Source: JANXSD01 sp043758125
GTDB taxonomy: Bacteria > Bacteroidota > Bacteroidia > AKYH767-A > OLB10
Assembly: GCA_043758125.1 (NCBI GenBank)
Contig: JAYVOC010000227.1
Coordinates: 1 to 14,950, forward strand
DNA: 14,950 bases
Direction of reading: 5' to 3'
Shown piece after piece: positions 7,470 to 14,585 of the stretch; within the stretch, counting starts at the first letter, position 1; each line of letters begins with the position of its first letter. Made by a program: the position numbers and the translations under genes. Below the pieces are notes generated by a model. It ran no database searches. It worked only from the letters and a program-made list of their open reading frames with translations, and was not told where the DNA came from.

Positions 7470-7477
7470 CAAATGTA
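7470..7477 (-). promoter_or_regulatory. Bacteroidota-type -7 element for mnmH-selD
   Basis: On the minus strand TACATTTG matches the Bacteroidota consensus TAnnTTTG exactly. It ends four bases before the mnmH ATG. No good -33 TTTG is seen at the usual spacing. An upstream terminator (7516-7537) separates it from yqgE, which supports a separate promoter here. Confidence 0.55.
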
Positions 7478-7515
7478 ATCTTAAAAACGACCGTCATTCA
7501 TATCTTAATTCCAAT

Positions 7516-7537
7516 AAAAAAGGCCGCTTGCGCGACC
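7516..7537 (-). terminator. Intrinsic terminator after yqgE
   Basis: On the minus strand GGTCGC-GCAA-GCGGCC forms a 6-bp stem (one G-U pair) closed by a GCAA tetraloop and followed directly by six T. It begins 29 bases past the yqgE stop and ends before the mnmH promoter, so yqgE and mnmH-selD should be separate transcripts. On the plus strand the wobble becomes a C-A mismatch and there is no T-tract, so it works only for the minus strand. Confidence 0.82.
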
Positions 7538-7566
7538 CAGTTTATATTAAAACCCAATTCAATATT

Positions 7567-8133
7567 TTAGTTCAGATTTGGATCCTCAGGAAAGTTCGCA
7601 AGGATTGCATATTCATTTCCCATAGTTCGAAGCACTTGACTCCATAAGGTACGAGGATTATCAAAAAAAGTAAATTGTTTATTTCCATTTGAGATCAACC
7701 ACGATTTCTCTTTTAATTCACTATCCAATTGCTTAGGTTCCCAACCAGAATATCCAGCATAAAATCGAATTTGATCAGGACGAATTTGCTTTGTGTCGAT
7801 AAAGAATTTTAATTGATCATAATCACCACCCCACCAAATTCCTGGTACTATTTCTTTAGCTCCTTCAAGCATTGGTCCGATGGTATGTATGTAAAAGAGT
7901 GTATCTGTTTCAACAGGCCCACCAAAATAAAGAGGAACATCAAAATCTGGAAAGTCATCAACTGCATCATTTAATTTAACATCAGTGGGCTTATTCAAAA
8001 TAAATCCAAGTGTTCCTTTTTCGTCGTGCTCGCTTAATAATACTACTGCGCGTTTGAAGTAGGAGTCAAGTAGAAATGGTTCCGATACTAAGAGACTACC
8101 TTGTATAGGCTTCATGAGTTTTTTCATGGCCAT
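7567..8133 (-). CDS. YqgE/AlgH family protein (UPF0301)
   Basis: A 188-residue soluble protein of the YqgE/AlgH family, widespread in bacteria and without a settled biochemical role. The family signature is complete: GSLLVSEPFLLDSYFKRAVV (12-31), LLSEHDEKGTLGFILNKPT (32-50), the GGPV turn at 71-74 and FYAGYSGWEPKQLDSEL (124-140). The start is uncertain, because Met1, Met3 or Met7 (MAMKKLMKP) could be used; family members usually start shortly before GSLL, so a later start is possible. It is divergent from pdxH across a 257-base gap and ends at its own terminator. Confidence 0.93.
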   Translation of the reverse strand: MAMKKLMKPIQGSLLVSEPFLLDSYFKRAVVLLSEHDEKGTLGFILNKPTDVKLNDAVDDFPDFDVPLYFGGPVETDTLFYIHTIGPMLEGAKEIVPGIWWGGDYDQLKFFIDTKQIRPDQIRFYAGYSGWEPKQLDSELKEKSWLISNGNKQFTFFDNPRTLWSQVLRTMGNEYAILANFPEDPNLN

Positions 8134-8354
8134 TTGTTTTTATAAGTTTAACATTTCCTATGACTGATTGTTCTTACTTTTATTCTCAAAATATTACAAT
8201 AACGGTTATATAAATAAGTCGAAAATTGTGCCAACTATATTATCTAATACGTAGTTTTAATCTTTACGGTTTTGGTTAATTGGAATGTAATTAAACTCCG
8301 ATTTGTAACTGGTTGATTTTAATTCAAATGATTTTTAGAATTGAACGCTTTTTA

Positions 8355-8368
8355 ATTTCGAACGAAAT
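8355..8368. promoter_or_regulatory. Inverted repeat abutting the pdxH -7 element
   Basis: ATTTCG-AA-CGAAAT is a perfect 6-bp inverted repeat with a two-base centre. Its last base is the first base of the TACCTTTG -7 element, so a bound protein would block the promoter. It is short enough to be chance; no regulator gene is adjacent. Confidence 0.25.
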
Positions 8369-8375
8369 ACCTTTG
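8368..8375 (+). promoter_or_regulatory. Bacteroidota-type -7 element for pdxH
   Basis: TACCTTTG matches TAnnTTTG exactly, 15 bases before the pdxH ATG. The nearest upstream TTG (8341-8343) is 24 bases away, longer than the usual spacing, so the -33 box is unclear. The rest of the 8134-8390 divergent gap with yqgE shows no gene or other clear signal. Confidence 0.55.
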
Positions 8376-8390
8376 CAATGAGTTAATATC

Positions 8391-9038
8391 ATGGAAAACA
8401 TAAATCAATTTCTGCAAAATACTCGTCATCAGTACGATAAAGGAATTCTTACGGAGAATCAACTTAAAGAGAATCCGATAAGTCAGTTTGAGATATGGAT
8501 GAATGAAGCTATTTCAGCCAATGTTGCCGAACCCAATGCGATGGTTCTTAGCACTGTTTCTAATAATTCCCCTTCGAGCCGTATTGTTTTATTGAAAAGT
8601 GTTAATGAATCAGGGTTTACTTTTTATACCAATTATGAGAGTAGAAAAGGATCTGACATGCAATCGAATACGAATGTATCAGTAAATTTTTTTTGGCAGA
8701 TTCAGGCCCGGCAAATTCGTATAGAAGGAAAAGTGGAGAAAGTTTCAGGAGAGGACTCTGATCTGTACTTTAAAAGTAGACCAAGAGATAGTCAAATAGG
8801 AGCTTGGGGATCTGCTCAAAGTAAGGCTATTAAATCGCGCAAAGAACTTGAAGAGACAATTACACTATTAAACAATCAATACAAAGATCAAGACATTCCA
8901 CGACCACCTCATTGGGGAGGTTACCTAATTCGTCCTAGTAAAATTGAGTTCTGGCAAGGTCGCCCCAATCGTTTGCATGATCGATTTTTATATGAATTAA
9001 CGAATAATGCATGGACAGTATTCCGATTAGCACCATGA
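8391..9038 (+). CDS. pdxH: Pyridoxamine/pyridoxine 5'-phosphate oxidase
   Basis: PdxH is the FMN-dependent cytoplasmic oxidase that makes pyridoxal 5'-phosphate from its pyridoxamine or pyridoxine form, in the last step of de novo synthesis and in salvage. The 215 residues are the usual length. Visible motifs are SSRIVLLK (62-69), FYTNYESRKG (78-87), WQIQARQIRIEG (102-113), SRPRDSQIGAWGSAQS (129-144) and the C-terminal signature HWGGYLIRP...IEFWQGRPNRLHDR...RLAP. Arg194 and His196 of RLH correspond to the E. coli catalytic pair at 197 and 199. The protein is complete, and the ATG at 8391 fits both the family start and the upstream -7 element. The metallophosphoesterase gene follows after 48 bases and may share its transcript. 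Confidence 0.97.
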   Translation: MENINQFLQNTRHQYDKGILTENQLKENPISQFEIWMNEAISANVAEPNAMVLSTVSNNSPSSRIVLLKSVNESGFTFYTNYESRKGSDMQSNTNVSVNFFWQIQARQIRIEGKVEKVSGEDSDLYFKSRPRDSQIGAWGSAQSKAIKSRKELEETITLLNNQYKDQDIPRPPHWGGYLIRPSKIEFWQGRPNRLHDRFLYELTNNAWTVFRLAP

Positions 9039-9086
9039 AAATTTAAAAACCTTACAATTTAATAAAACTAATCTCTTCATTAAGAC

Positions 9087-10349
9087 ATGTTTATAAGAGT
9101 CCTTCTTCTTGCCCTATTAATCCTCGCCATTGATTTCTACGTATTCCAAGCTTTCCGCTTCGCATTTAGAAACACTACAGAGCAAAGTCAAAAAATTACT
9201 AGCTACGTTTATTGGTCGTTTACTGCGTTCAGTTTATTGATCTTATTTGCAACGCTCATTTGGGATTTTCAGTTTTGGCCGAAAGCATTTAGAACGTACT
9301 CAACGGCATTCATTTTTGTTTTGATGATTTCAAAATTGTTTGTCGTAATTTTTCTCTTAACAGATGATGTTTTCAGGGTAATTAGATGGGCATTTTCAAA
9401 AATAGTTAGTACTCCAGCTTTGGCCGCTAATCCAGGATCTGATGTTGTCGGTAAATCTATAACACGTTCAGATTTTCTTGTAAAAACGGGACTTGTTTTA
9501 GCTTCCATTCCATTTGTTTCGCTCCTATGGGGAATGGCAAAAGGTGCATACGATTATCAGGTAAAAACCATAAAACTCAAGTTACCAAATTTACCTAAAG
9601 CTTTTGAAGGTTACCGAATAGTTCAGATATCGGATATTCATACAGGCAGCTTCGTGGATACTGAACCATTGAAAAAAGCTGTTAAGATGGTAAATGATTT
9701 GAATCCAGATATCTTATTTTTCACTGGTGATTTAGTAAACAATCGACATGACGAAGCAGTTCCCCATTTCCCACAATTAGCACAGCTAAAAGCCAAACAT
9801 GGTGTTTATTCTATTTTAGGAAATCATGATTATGGTGATTATGTTATTTGGGATAGTGAATTAGAAAAGCATAAAAATTTGAATGATCTCATCCAATCGC
9901 AAAGAGATTTAGGCTGGGATATTTTATTGGATGAGCATCGTATCATTGAAAAAGATGGTGAAACAATTACGTTGATTGGTGTTCAAAATTGGAGTACACA
10001 TTTACGTTTTCCTAAGTACGGTAGCATGGAAAAAGCTACCCAGAATATTAAATACAGTAACGTAAATATTTTGTTATCACATGATCCATCCCACTGGAGT
10101 GGTGAAATTTTAACCAAATATCCTCAAGTAGATTTGATGCTTGCAGGACATACGCACGGAATGCAATTCGGCATTGAATTACCATTTTTAAAGTGGAGTC
10201 CGGTGCAATATATTTATAAGCAATGGGCTGGATTATATACGCAGGGCAAACAATATTTGTATGTAAACCGTGGTCTAGGATTTTTAGGTTATCCTGGTCG
10301 AGTTGGTATCCTACCTGAAATTACAGTAATCGAATTACACAGCGCTTAG
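9087..10349 (+). CDS. Membrane-anchored metallophosphoesterase
   Basis: A 420-residue protein with an N-terminal membrane region (hydrophobic segments at about 4-20, 39-58, 72-91 and 134-150) and a C-terminal calcineurin-like phosphoesterase domain (about 174-420). All metal-binding blocks are present: SDIH (Asp183, His185), GDLVNN (Asp215), GNHDYGD (Asn246, His247), SHDPSHW (His332) and GHTHGMQFG (His355, His357). The overall plan resembles YkuE/YaeI-type enzymes, some of which act on phospholipid or lipid A precursors, but the substrate cannot be read from sequence. The segment RSDFLVKTGLVLAS before the fourth membrane helix is mildly Tat-like but lacks twin arginines. It lies 48 bases after pdxH and 33 before the methyltransferase gene, probably in one operon. 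Confidence 0.92.
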   Translation: MFIRVLLLALLILAIDFYVFQAFRFAFRNTTEQSQKITSYVYWSFTAFSLLILFATLIWDFQFWPKAFRTYSTAFIFVLMISKLFVVIFLLTDDVFRVIRWAFSKIVSTPALAANPGSDVVGKSITRSDFLVKTGLVLASIPFVSLLWGMAKGAYDYQVKTIKLKLPNLPKAFEGYRIVQISDIHTGSFVDTEPLKKAVKMVNDLNPDILFFTGDLVNNRHDEAVPHFPQLAQLKAKHGVYSILGNHDYGDYVIWDSELEKHKNLNDLIQSQRDLGWDILLDEHRIIEKDGETITLIGVQNWSTHLRFPKYGSMEKATQNIKYSNVNILLSHDPSHWSGEILTKYPQVDLMLAGHTHGMQFGIELPFLKWSPVQYIYKQWAGLYTQGKQYLYVNRGLGFLGYPGRVGILPEITVIELHSA

Positions 10350-10382
10350 GTCTTTGTAGCAGAAAGAACTTAATTTTACCGT

Positions 10383-11093
10383 GTGAATGCTACTACACCT
10401 TGCCTGTATCTAATTCCTTCTACTCTAGGAAATGAGGATCCTGAATTATTTCTTCCTAAAGGAACGATTGAAATTATCCATCAATTAAAATATTTCATCG
10501 TTGAAAATGAAAAAACTGCAAGAGCATTTTTAAAGACTTGCAAAATCGTTTTTCCTCAATCGGAATTAGTAATTTTAGAGTTGGATAAGCATGATCCCAA
10601 ACAAGATATTCAAACTTTTTTAAAACACAGTAAGGATGGACATTCCATTGGACTTTTAAGCGAAGCAGGTTGTCCTGCGGTTGCTGATCCAGGCTCCTTG
10701 ATTGTTGCTGCTGCACATCGTTTAAACTTAACAGTAAAACCGTTGGTTGGTCCATCTTCCTTGTTACTTGCGTTGATGGCATCAGGATTAGAGGGTCAAC
10801 GTTTTTGCTTTCATGGATATTTGCCTATTGACAGAGATCCAAAATCAAAGGCGATTTTAAAGCTAGATCGGGAAGCTCAAGTTAATAAGCAAACGCAGAT
10901 TTTTATAGAGACACCTTACCGAAACAACACACTTTTAAAGGATTTACTTTCTATCTGTAATAACGATACAAGATTATGTATTGCTGTTGATTTAAACACT
11001 CCTTTGGAATGGATTAAAACGATGAGAATTCAAGAGTGGAAAAAGCAAATTCCAGAACTTCACAAAAAACAAGTTGTATTTTTGCTTTTGTAA
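10383..11093 (+). CDS. SAM-dependent methyltransferase, short RsmI-like paralogue
   Basis: A tetrapyrrole-methylase-fold SAM methyltransferase related to RsmI, the 16S rRNA C1402 ribose 2'-O-methyltransferase. Family blocks in order are LYLIPSTLGNEDP (8-20, where RsmI has a PTPIGN version), FIVENEKTARAFLK (38-51), GLLSEAGCPAVADPG (90-104), VGPSSLLLALMASGLEGQRF (122-141), FHGYLP (143-148) and IFIETPYRN (173-181). At 236 residues it is shorter than RsmI (about 280), lacking the usual C-terminal part, and the first motif differs, so it is better read as the Bacteroidota second paralogue than as RsmI itself; the substrate is unknown. The ATG directly follows a TGA (TGAATG). It is the last gene of the pdxH cluster. 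Confidence 0.85.
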   Translation: MNATTPCLYLIPSTLGNEDPELFLPKGTIEIIHQLKYFIVENEKTARAFLKTCKIVFPQSELVILELDKHDPKQDIQTFLKHSKDGHSIGLLSEAGCPAVADPGSLIVAAAHRLNLTVKPLVGPSSLLLALMASGLEGQRFCFHGYLPIDRDPKSKAILKLDREAQVNKQTQIFIETPYRNNTLLKDLLSICNNDTRLCIAVDLNTPLEWIKTMRIQEWKKQIPELHKKQVVFLLL

Positions 11094-11115
11094 TTGCTGC
11101 ATCTTCGATAAGGAA

Positions 11116-11153
11116 ATTCTTATATGAAATCAAGACTTAGTTTCAATAAGAAT
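11116..11153. other. Imperfect inverted repeat after the methyltransferase gene
   Basis: Bases 11116-11129 (ATTCTTATATGAAA) pair with 11141-11153 (TTTCAATAAGAAT) in a 13-bp stem with one bulged A and an 11-base loop. It lies 22 bases past the methyltransferase stop. The stem is AT-rich and has no T-tract, so it may be a weak or decayed terminator or an mRNA 3'-end stem. The rest of 11094-11275 holds only the promoter described next. Confidence 0.45.
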
Positions 11154-11206
11154 GAATGTTAGAGTTTAGCCATCCCATCCCAAAAGAAACTGTTTTTAAA
11201 AGGTAA

Positions 11207-11237
11207 TTTGATTATCCATTATAATTAAGTATTTTTA
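11207..11237 (+). promoter_or_regulatory. Bacteroidota-type promoter for the PKD-repeat gene
   Basis: TTTG (11207-11210), a 19-base spacer and TATTTTTA (11230-11237) fit the TTTG-N19-TAnnTTTG consensus with one mismatch (final A for G). The -7 element ends 38 bases before the ATG, giving a leader of roughly 30 bases. Confidence 0.55.
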
Positions 11238-11275
11238 GCAATTGAAATGTCAACTAACGAATAACTTTCTCCAAT

Positions 11276-14200
11276 ATGAAACCAACATTTACTTCAACAA
11301 AAAAGGGTTTGCCTTTTAAAATTAGACAGTGGTATTTAACGGCATTTTTATTAATGTATGCAACATTTGCAAATGCTCAAGCACCAAATTGCAATGCTTT
11401 ATTTTTGCAATTTCCCAACAATGCTAATCCCGACAGCATTCATTTCTTTTATTTAGGATTTCCAATGACCTCTTATTCATGGAATTTCGGTGATGGTGGT
11501 ACAGCAACCACAGCAGCGCCTTGGCATTACTTTGCAACGCCTGGCACTTATAATGTTTGCCTTATTGTTTTTGATTCTACCGCTGGTGGAACTTGCACCG
11601 ATACCAATTGTGTGACTGTAAACATATCAGGAACCGGTATAAATTGCAATCCGAATTTCTTACATTTTGCTATTGGAAACAATCAAGAAAATGTGAACTT
11701 CTTTTATATTGGATCTGCAGCCACTTCCTATTCGTGGAACTTTGGTGATGGCACTACATCAACAACGCAAAATCCAGCACATTTATATACTGCCCCTGGC
11801 ACCTATTATGTTTGTGTAGGTATAACTGATTCTACCGCCGCTGGTACATGCACTGGAACTTTTTGTGATTCCGTAATCGTTACCAATCCACCTCCTACTT
11901 GTAATCCACGTTACTTTCAATTTCCTGCAAATGGAAATCCGGATAGTATTCGATTCTTTTATTTTGGAACTCAAGCAACTTCCTTCGCTTGGGATTTTGG
12001 TGATGGATCAACTTCTACATTGCAAAATCCTAATCATACTTACGCGAGTACTGGAATATATATCGCATGTGTAACCGTTACAGACTCTACATCAGGTGGT
12101 ACTTGCACTGGAACTTTTTGTGACACTGTTAGAATTGTTACTCCACCGCCAATATGTAATGCACATTTTGTTCATAATGTTATTAACGGTACCGATAGTA
12201 TTCGCTTTAACTATAATGGAAATGCAGCAGCTACATATCTTTGGGATTTTGGTGATAGCACTTCCTCTACATTGCAAAATCCTCATCATCTTTTTCCTAG
12301 AACAGGCAATTATAATGTATGCGTAACAATTACAAATACAAATTCTGGTGGTACTTGCACCGATACTTATTGCACTACCTTTCATGTTACAATTCGTCCT
12401 CCTGTTTGTAATGCACATTTCAATCGTAATTCTTTTAATGATCCTGATAGCATTCAATTTACTTATAATGGAACTACTGCTACAACGTATGCATGGGATT
12501 TTGGTGATGGAACAACATCAACATTAAAAAATCCGCTACATGTATTTGCACAAGGAGGTCAATACCATATTTGTGTAACAATTACTACAACCAATGGTGC
12601 TGGTACATGTACTGATACGTATTGCAGAAATAGTAATATTCCAATTACACCACCAACATGTAATGCACAATTTGGACATTACACCACTTCAAATTTAGAT
12701 AGTATTGCTTTTGTATATAATGGTGGACTAGCTGCAACGTATTCGTGGAATTTCGGTGATGGAACAAATTCAAATGTGCAAAATCCATCGCATGTCTATT
12801 CGACCTTTGGAAATTATTTAGCGTGTATTACTATTACAAATACTAATAACGGCGGAACATGTTCAAATACTTTTTGTGATTCAGTAAAAGTATTAGCAGC
12901 AATTCCAGTTTGCGATGCGCATTTTCAACATGTATCAGCAATTGATCCTGATAGTTTACAATTCTTCCCTTTAAGTACAAGTGCGTTAACTTATCTGTGG
13001 GATTTTGGTGATGGTTCAACAGCTACCACCGCAATACCATGGCATCAATTTGCAGGTGGAGGATTGTACAACGTTTGTTTAACAATCACTGATTCGACTG
13101 CTGGTGGAACATGTACAAATACAATTTGTGACACCGTAAATATTCCATACCCTGCTCCAATTTGTGATGGTCAGTTTACGTATGTTTCAATTGTTAATCC
13201 CGAAGACATTTCCTTCTCTCCATTAAATATTAACGCATCAACCTATGCATGGGATTTTGGTGATGGCGATACATCAATTGTAATTTCACCAACACATATT
13301 TATGCATCTTCAGGGATATATATTGTTTGTTTAACAGTAACCAATACTACACTTGGTGGCAGCTGTTCAAACACTTGGTGTGATACATTAAATATTGTAA
13401 TTCCTCCTCCTATATGCGATGCAACATTCGGATATTTTGCTCAATTTAATAATCCTGATAGTATTCATGTGAATGCAATTATTACTACTGCACAAACTTA
13501 TACTTGGGATTTTGGTGATGGAACAACAATTACTTCACAAGCTGATGAATGGCATTTTTATTCTTTACCTGGTGATTACATTGTTTGTTTAACTGTTACC
13601 GATTCGAGTGCTGGCGGAACTTGTACAAACACTTGGTGTGATACAATAAATATTCCTTTTCCTGTTCCAGTATGTTCTGCTCAATTTGCTCAGTTTAATA
13701 TTAATAATTCTGATAGTATTCAGTTCTTTTATTCAGGTTCCACTGCATTAACGTACGCGTGGGATTTCGGTGATGGCGGAACATCAACAATAGCCGATCC
13801 AATACATAAGTTTATAATCACCGTTCCAACTTCCTTCTATGTTTGTGTAACAATTACAGATTCAACAGCAGGAGGAACATGTTCTAGTACATGGTGTGAT
13901 TCGGTTCATGCTTCTATATTAGCACCAATTTGTGATGCATCGTTTTCACACTTTGTTGGAAGTAATATTGATAGTCTTTATTTCTTTCCTAACAACACAA
14001 ATTTACAAACGTATACTTGGGATTTTGGAGATGGCGGGTCATCAACACAGCAAACAGATTGGCATAAGTATACTGCTATTGGAACCTATACTGTTTGTTT
14101 AACGGTGACTGATACAAATGGTGGTGGATCATGTACTCAAATGCTTTGTGATACTATTCAGATAACTGGAATTACAGGAATAAATACAATTGCAGCAACA

Positions 14201-14446
14201 AATTCACTTGTTAAAATTTATCCAAATCCAATGAATGATTTTGCAATAGTTGAACTTAATTCTACACTTGAAAAAGTTGTATTTAATATTTATGATATTG
14301 ATGGAAGAATTGTTTACAAGAACGAAAATCTACCAACAGGAAAATTTCGAATTGAAACTCGAGAAATAGCTAATGGAATGTATTTTTATTCTTTAACGTC
14401 TCAAAATAAAATTGTAGCGAATGGTAAATTATTAATCACACATTAA
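11276..14446 (+). CDS. Secreted 11-repeat PKD-type protein with T9SS sorting domain
   Basis: A 1056-residue exported protein. Residues 1-35 form a signal peptide (basic start, hydrophobic YLTAFLLMYATFANA, cleavage near AQA). Residues 39 to about 960 are 11 tandem PKD-type repeats of 84-86 residues, each with the hallmark W(N/D)FGDG (WNFGDG at 69, 154 and 491; WDFGDS at 323; WDFGDG elsewhere) and joined by short Pro-rich linkers. Each repeat has four cysteines in a fixed pattern, making 44, and I see no cysteine elsewhere. Residues about 978-1056 are a T9SS type A sorting domain (VKIYPNPMNDFAIVEL, NIYDIDGRIVY, ANGMYFYSL, KLLITH). PKD arrays on surface proteins usually mediate adhesion or act as spacers (family knowledge); no catalytic domain is seen, so an adhesin or stalk role is inference. 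It has its own promoter and a strong terminator, so it is probably monocistronic. Confidence 0.93.
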   Translation: MKPTFTSTKKGLPFKIRQWYLTAFLLMYATFANAQAPNCNALFLQFPNNANPDSIHFFYLGFPMTSYSWNFGDGGTATTAAPWHYFATPGTYNVCLIVFDSTAGGTCTDTNCVTVNISGTGINCNPNFLHFAIGNNQENVNFFYIGSAATSYSWNFGDGTTSTTQNPAHLYTAPGTYYVCVGITDSTAAGTCTGTFCDSVIVTNPPPTCNPRYFQFPANGNPDSIRFFYFGTQATSFAWDFGDGSTSTLQNPNHTYASTGIYIACVTVTDSTSGGTCTGTFCDTVRIVTPPPICNAHFVHNVINGTDSIRFNYNGNAAATYLWDFGDSTSSTLQNPHHLFPRTGNYNVCVTITNTNSGGTCTDTYCTTFHVTIRPPVCNAHFNRNSFNDPDSIQFTYNGTTATTYAWDFGDGTTSTLKNPLHVFAQGGQYHICVTITTTNGAGTCTDTYCRNSNIPITPPTCNAQFGHYTTSNLDSIAFVYNGGLAATYSWNFGDGTNSNVQNPSHVYSTFGNYLACITITNTNNGGTCSNTFCDSVKVLAAIPVCDAHFQHVSAIDPDSLQFFPLSTSALTYLWDFGDGSTATTAIPWHQFAGGGLYNVCLTITDSTAGGTCTNTICDTVNIPYPAPICDGQFTYVSIVNPEDISFSPLNINASTYAWDFGDGDTSIVISPTHIYASSGIYIVCLTVTNTTLGGSCSNTWCDTLNIVIPPPICDATFGYFAQFNNPDSIHVNAIITTAQTYTWDFGDGTTITSQADEWHFYSLPGDYIVCLTVTDSSAGGTCTNTWCDTINIPFPVPVCSAQFAQFNINNSDSIQFFYSGSTALTYAWDFGDGGTSTIADPIHKFIITVPTSFYVCVTITDSTAGGTCSSTWCDSVHASILAPICDASFSHFVGSNIDSLYFFPNNTNLQTYTWDFGDGGSSTQQTDWHKYTAIGTYTVCLTVTDTNGGGSCTQMLCDTIQITGITGINTIAATNSLVKIYPNPMNDFAIVELNSTLEKVVFNIYDIDGRIVYKNENLPTGKFRIETREIANGMYFYSLTSQNKIVANGKLLITH
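11390..14152 (+). repeat. Coding array of 11 four-cysteine PKD repeats
   Basis: Repeats begin at Cys39, 124, 209, 294, 378, 462, 546, 630, 714, 800 and 886 of the protein. Periods are 85 (three times), 84 (five times) and 86 (twice). Each unit has Cys, then 54-56 residues, Cys, 11 residues, Cys, 4 residues, Cys; the CX11CX4C part is invariant in all eleven. The nucleotide copies are clearly diverged, so this is old duplication, not recent slippage. Confidence 0.93.
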
Positions 14447-14464
14447 TTATTTGTTCTTCAAAAT

Positions 14465-14498
14465 AAAAGCCTCTGCAAAAATTTTGCAGAGGCTTTTT
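14465..14498. terminator. Strong bidirectional terminator
   Basis: AAAAGCCTCTGCAAAA (14465-14480) and TTTTGCAGAGGCTTTT (14482-14497) form a perfect stem with a GC-rich core GCCTCTGC, followed by T on the plus strand and by T on the minus strand as well. It sits between the convergent PKD gene and cyclodeaminase gene and should end both. The remaining stretch to 14585 is AT-rich with no gene. Confidence 0.9.
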
Positions 14499-14585
14499 AC
14501 TTATAATTGCATTTACAGTAATTAACTTACGGTAAGTGAATTCTTACTACTAATTTTCCATTCTTAATTTTTATCCTGATAGTTA

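Noticed and set aside
12092..12457. 121-codon minus-strand frame within the PKD array
   Set aside because: It arises from the repetitive coding sequence read backwards; the peptide is Ile/Cys/Thr-rich without a family pattern.
14525..14537. Palindrome ACTTAC-G-GTAAGT downstream of the PKD gene
   Set aside because: It sits between a strong terminator and the end of the convergent gene, has no T-tract and is short enough to be chance.
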